Assembly (NCBI GenBank): GCA_009760855.2
Contig: WPIO01000010.1
Coordinates: 4,617,501-4,681,500, forward strand
Origin: Cristatella mucedo
Taxonomy: Eukaryota > Bryozoa > Phylactolaemata > Cristatellidae
Direction: 5' to 3'
DNA length: 64,000 bases
In this document: piece after piece, positions 61,191-64,000 of the stretch
Numbering within the stretch: position 1 is the first letter of the stretch
Layout: each line of letters starts with the position of its first letter
Position numbers and translations under genes: made by a program
Notes under the pieces: generated by a model
Databases searched by the model: none
What the model was told of the DNA's origin: nothing
Seen by the model: the letters and a program-made list of their open reading frames with translations, nothing else

Positions 61191-61610
61191 CATTCTGTCG
61201 ATCCTTTTTGGGTGCATCGATCTAAAGAGTAAGTTCTCAATGGTTCCAGCTTAAAAAATGGTGGTGCAGCACACCATTGTGTAGAGGTATTGACGAGCAA
61301 AGCGTGTTAGCCGGCTCACCAATGCTGTGTGCAGCGTAAACTGTTCACCACAGCTAACATTTGTGCCCGACTTAAAAGCACTAGCCAGTTGCTGTAGCCA
61401 GAAGGAAGGGCCTACTTTTTGCTGCAGTGCTTTAGCTAAGCTAGATGTCTTGTGTCGTTACTTTATATTTGAATATATACTATGTATAATTACTTTGGTC
61501 AGACTATGGTGCGCAACTTACTGAATAGCTGTGATGTTGAGTGCAAGTGCACAAGAACAGAAATTTTTTTCTGATAACCGTAGCCTCTTCCTATGATGTC
61601 TTGTTTTAGA

Positions 61611-61666
61611 TTTGTGTCCAAAACTTTGCCTAGTCCTGAAAGTATTTGTAAAAGAAAAACTCGGCG
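61611..61666 (+). CDS. Possible third MFF coding exon
   Basis: A TTGTTTTAG acceptor is followed in the required phase (AG+A = Arg) by FVSKTLPSPESICKRKTRRR, then AGG|GTTTCT, a weak donor. The frame stays open to a stop at 61776. Phase and basic composition fit, but I see no clear residue match to MFF family exons. Confidence 0.2.
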
Positions 61667-61809
61667 CAGGGTTTCTGCTCGGGGAGCGATCGAACGGGAT
61701 CAGACCTCAAAACCCTACCGTTACCGGAACTACGCGGTTCTCCAAGCACTAGCAATCGTTGAAATGCGCTGTTCTTAACATCCTTCCATTTCTCGACAAC
61801 GTCTATTTC

Positions 61810-62153
61810 AGTTGTACATCCTGGAACTCCCTCCCGACCTGCATCAGAACATCCCCTGACCTGACCACATTTAAAAGAAACTTAAAAACATTCCTATTTA
61901 GGACAGCATTTAGTGGGTCCTTGTGATTCGTCCTCGGTGTGCTTATGCGTGCTGACACTGTTCATGCTGCCACTAACCACATTTGCATGCTGACCCAGTG
62001 CATGTAACCCCTAACCATGTTGTTTTTCAAGCATGATTTTACTTACTATTCTATTGCGTATCACTTTGCAGCAAATGTAAAGCGCCTAGAAAGAGATTAA
62101 GTTCTCTGAGGGCGCTTTATCAAGTGCAATATTATTATTATTATTATTATTAC
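61810..62153 (+). mobile_element. Short L2 3' end
   Basis: CTGGAACTCCCTCCCGACCT through the 3' UTR, AAGCGCCTAGAAAGAGATTA, AGTTCTCTGAGGGCGCTTTA, then ATT repeats. Confidence 0.9.
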
Positions 62154-62654
62154 ATAATTTAATAATGCAAAATAATGTTACCACTCATCGTGTCTGTCAT
62201 ATCTGGGAACCGTGAGGATTAATGTAATTATTACAGTCTCTGTTCGTATGCCAGAAACTCATTTTTTATTGGTGTAGAGCTCGTATTTAAAAAAAAGGCA
62301 GTATTTCTTTCAGGTGTTACAGTGATGTGGCTCGTGGAGCACCAGAATGCCGGTTTTTTATCCTCAGCCCAGTCCTGTGTCGGGTGCCGTACACCTAAGA
62401 CCTGTAACCCCACCCTAGTGTTTTTTATTCCAGTTATGTGTGTCGTGGACTCTATACCTGGGATGTGATCGGCGTCGTTACTGACAGTAGTATTTACTAA
62501 TCAATCTTTGCTGGCGTTAATCAAAGATCAGCCACAACGTTTTTGACTCAAGAGTACCTATGGGAGTACAATACTAAGAGCATCAATACATTGAGTCACT
62601 AATGATCCCGCGTTAGCTGTAGGAGGAGGCATCGTTTGGTGATGTGGAGATGCA

Positions 62655-63372
62655 TGGTGTTTGGTGATGCATTTGTGACATCCCGACTTGACTTCTGTAA
62701 CTCACTGCTTGCTGGTCTACCGGCATGTGCAATCAAGCGCTTTCAGCTGGTGCAAAACTCTGCAGCTAGGCTTGTCTGTCGTGAGCGTCGCAGTTGCCAC
62801 ATCACACCACTTCTCACCGACCTGCACTGGCTACCAGTCAAGCAACGGATTGACTTCAAGGTTTTGTCGCTCACTTTTAGGTCCCTTCATTCTATTGCTC
62901 CAGCTTATCTCTCCGACATACTCCCCCATCAGGCCAAGCATCGTACCACCCGCTTTTCGAAATCCAACAGTCTACAAATACCTCGTACAAACCTTAAATC
63001 CTTTGGAGACCGTGCATTTAGTTCGTATGCTCCCAAAGCTTGGAACTCCCTCCCGACATGCGTCAGAACATCCCCTGACTTGACCACATGTAAAAAGAAC
63101 TTAAAACACACCTATTTAGGACAGCATTTAGTGGGTCCCTGTGATTCGTCCTTCATGTGCTTACGCGAGCTGACACTGTTGCATGCTGCCACTAACCACA
63201 CTTGCATGTTGACCCTGAGCATGTCACCCCTAACCATGTTATTCATGTTGTTTATCAAGCATTACACCACTCACCACTCGATCGTGTTTCTTTTGCAGCA
63301 AATGTTAAGCGCTTAGAAAGAGATTGAGTTCTCTGAGGGCGCTTTATCAAGTGTATTGTTAATATTATTATT
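62655..63372 (+). mobile_element. L2 LINE 3' end with intact C-terminal frame
   Basis: A 226-codon open frame (62636-63316) reads RLDFCNSLLAGLPACAIKRF, RRSCHITPLLTDLHWLPVKQ, FRSLHSIAPAYLSDILPHQA, RTNLKSFGDRAFSSYAPKAW. The lack of stops suggests a young copy. The tail and TTATTATT follow at about 63320-63372. Confidence 0.92.
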
Positions 63373-63604
63373 ATGTGTGTCCCATGTGTTCATCCTTAAT
63401 GCTCTCAGCTTCAGCCTACTGAATCTTACCAGAGGCAATCTTGCCAATCAACCAGGCAGCTGCCTGTTTGTGTGCAGTCGCACTGCTGTAATAATACTTA
63501 TATCATTTTTATAGCATCCTGAGAGAACTAAATTTTTATTCTGGCACGTTACAACTCTCTGCGAAAGGTGCAAAACCAAAAGTTTATGACATGCACGTTG
63601 CTAT

Positions 63605-63715
63605 GCTTTGGCCCTAGAGTTAAGGAGCTTGCCTTTGACGACCGAAGTGGTGGCCTCGAGCCCTGCGGCATATGTGAAGCACTTGGATAGACTCTTAGGG
63701 CCTTTTACAAATGAA
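63605..63715 (+). mobile_element. SINE family 2, divergent, next to a reverse tail
   Basis: GGTGGCCTCGAGCCCTGCGG and GAAGCACTTGGATAGACTC. An opposite-strand tail-like piece lies at about 63495-63550. Confidence 0.6.
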
Positions 63716-64000
63716 CTATATATACTCACACACAAAAGTATTTACGAGGTGCATTAGACACCGTCTACTTAGTAACTATTCACTCTCGGAGCTCTTATGT
63801 AAACCCAACTGACACAAAAACACCCCGGCGGTCTGTTAATGCAAGCCGTTAATTAACGAACGACAACGAAAATGCAGTCTGTAGTGGGCCTGCGAACACT
63901 CCCACTTTGCAGCTGGCGACTGGAGCCGTATTCTATGGACCGATGAAAGAGTTAGTTCACGGTCCACGGAGATGGCAAGCGGAGGACTTTTGTCCGATAA

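Overview
The window is nuclear DNA from an animal, most likely a bilaterian invertebrate. It has spliced GT-AG genes with long repeat-filled introns, abundant microsatellites, many decayed L2-clade LINEs, tRNA-headed SINEs and Tc1/hAT remnants. All three recognised genes are animal orthologues. I could not place the species more precisely. Gene models below were built by hand: reading-frame similarity to known families, AG/GT borders, and codon phase matched across every intron.

Region by region. (1) About 0.5-3.2 kb: a nearly full-length minus-strand L2-type LINE. (2) 3.70-25.84 kb, plus strand: the 3' half of raptor (RPTOR, mTORC1 scaffold), 13 exons giving 655 codons plus stop, ending in the seven-bladed WD40 domain. 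Its N-terminal part lies left of the window. (3) 26.35-33.71 kb, minus strand: a complete seven-exon CDK1 (cdc2) gene of 303 residues, converging on raptor. (4) 33.7-42.5 kb: a CpG-rich CDK1 5' region, SINEs and a decayed plus-strand L2. (5) 42.57-44.89 kb, minus strand: a predicted three-exon gene that I do not recognise, whose last exon has membrane-protein character and weak resemblance to MTFP1, followed by a CpG-rich promoter-like block up to about 46.3 kb. (6) 52.07-59.62 kb, plus strand: the first two coding exons of mitochondrial fission factor (MFF/Tango11), running off the right side. Its 7-kb intron holds several L2 copies, a Tc1 remnant and a hAT MITE. (7) 59.6-64 kb: L2 3' ends and SINE fragments, presumably MFF intron.

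The genes do not form one pathway. Raptor (nutrient signalling) and CDK1 (mitosis) are simply convergent neighbours. MFF recruits the fission dynamin to mitochondria.

The most interesting non-gene signals: a tRNA-derived SINE family whose 3' end copies the stem-loop tail of the resident L2 LINE; what looks like the antisense end of that L2 tail inside a raptor coding exon; an intronic L2 inverted repeat in MFF; an unidentified repeat present twice in raptor introns; and the unrecognised gene at 42.6-44.9 kb.
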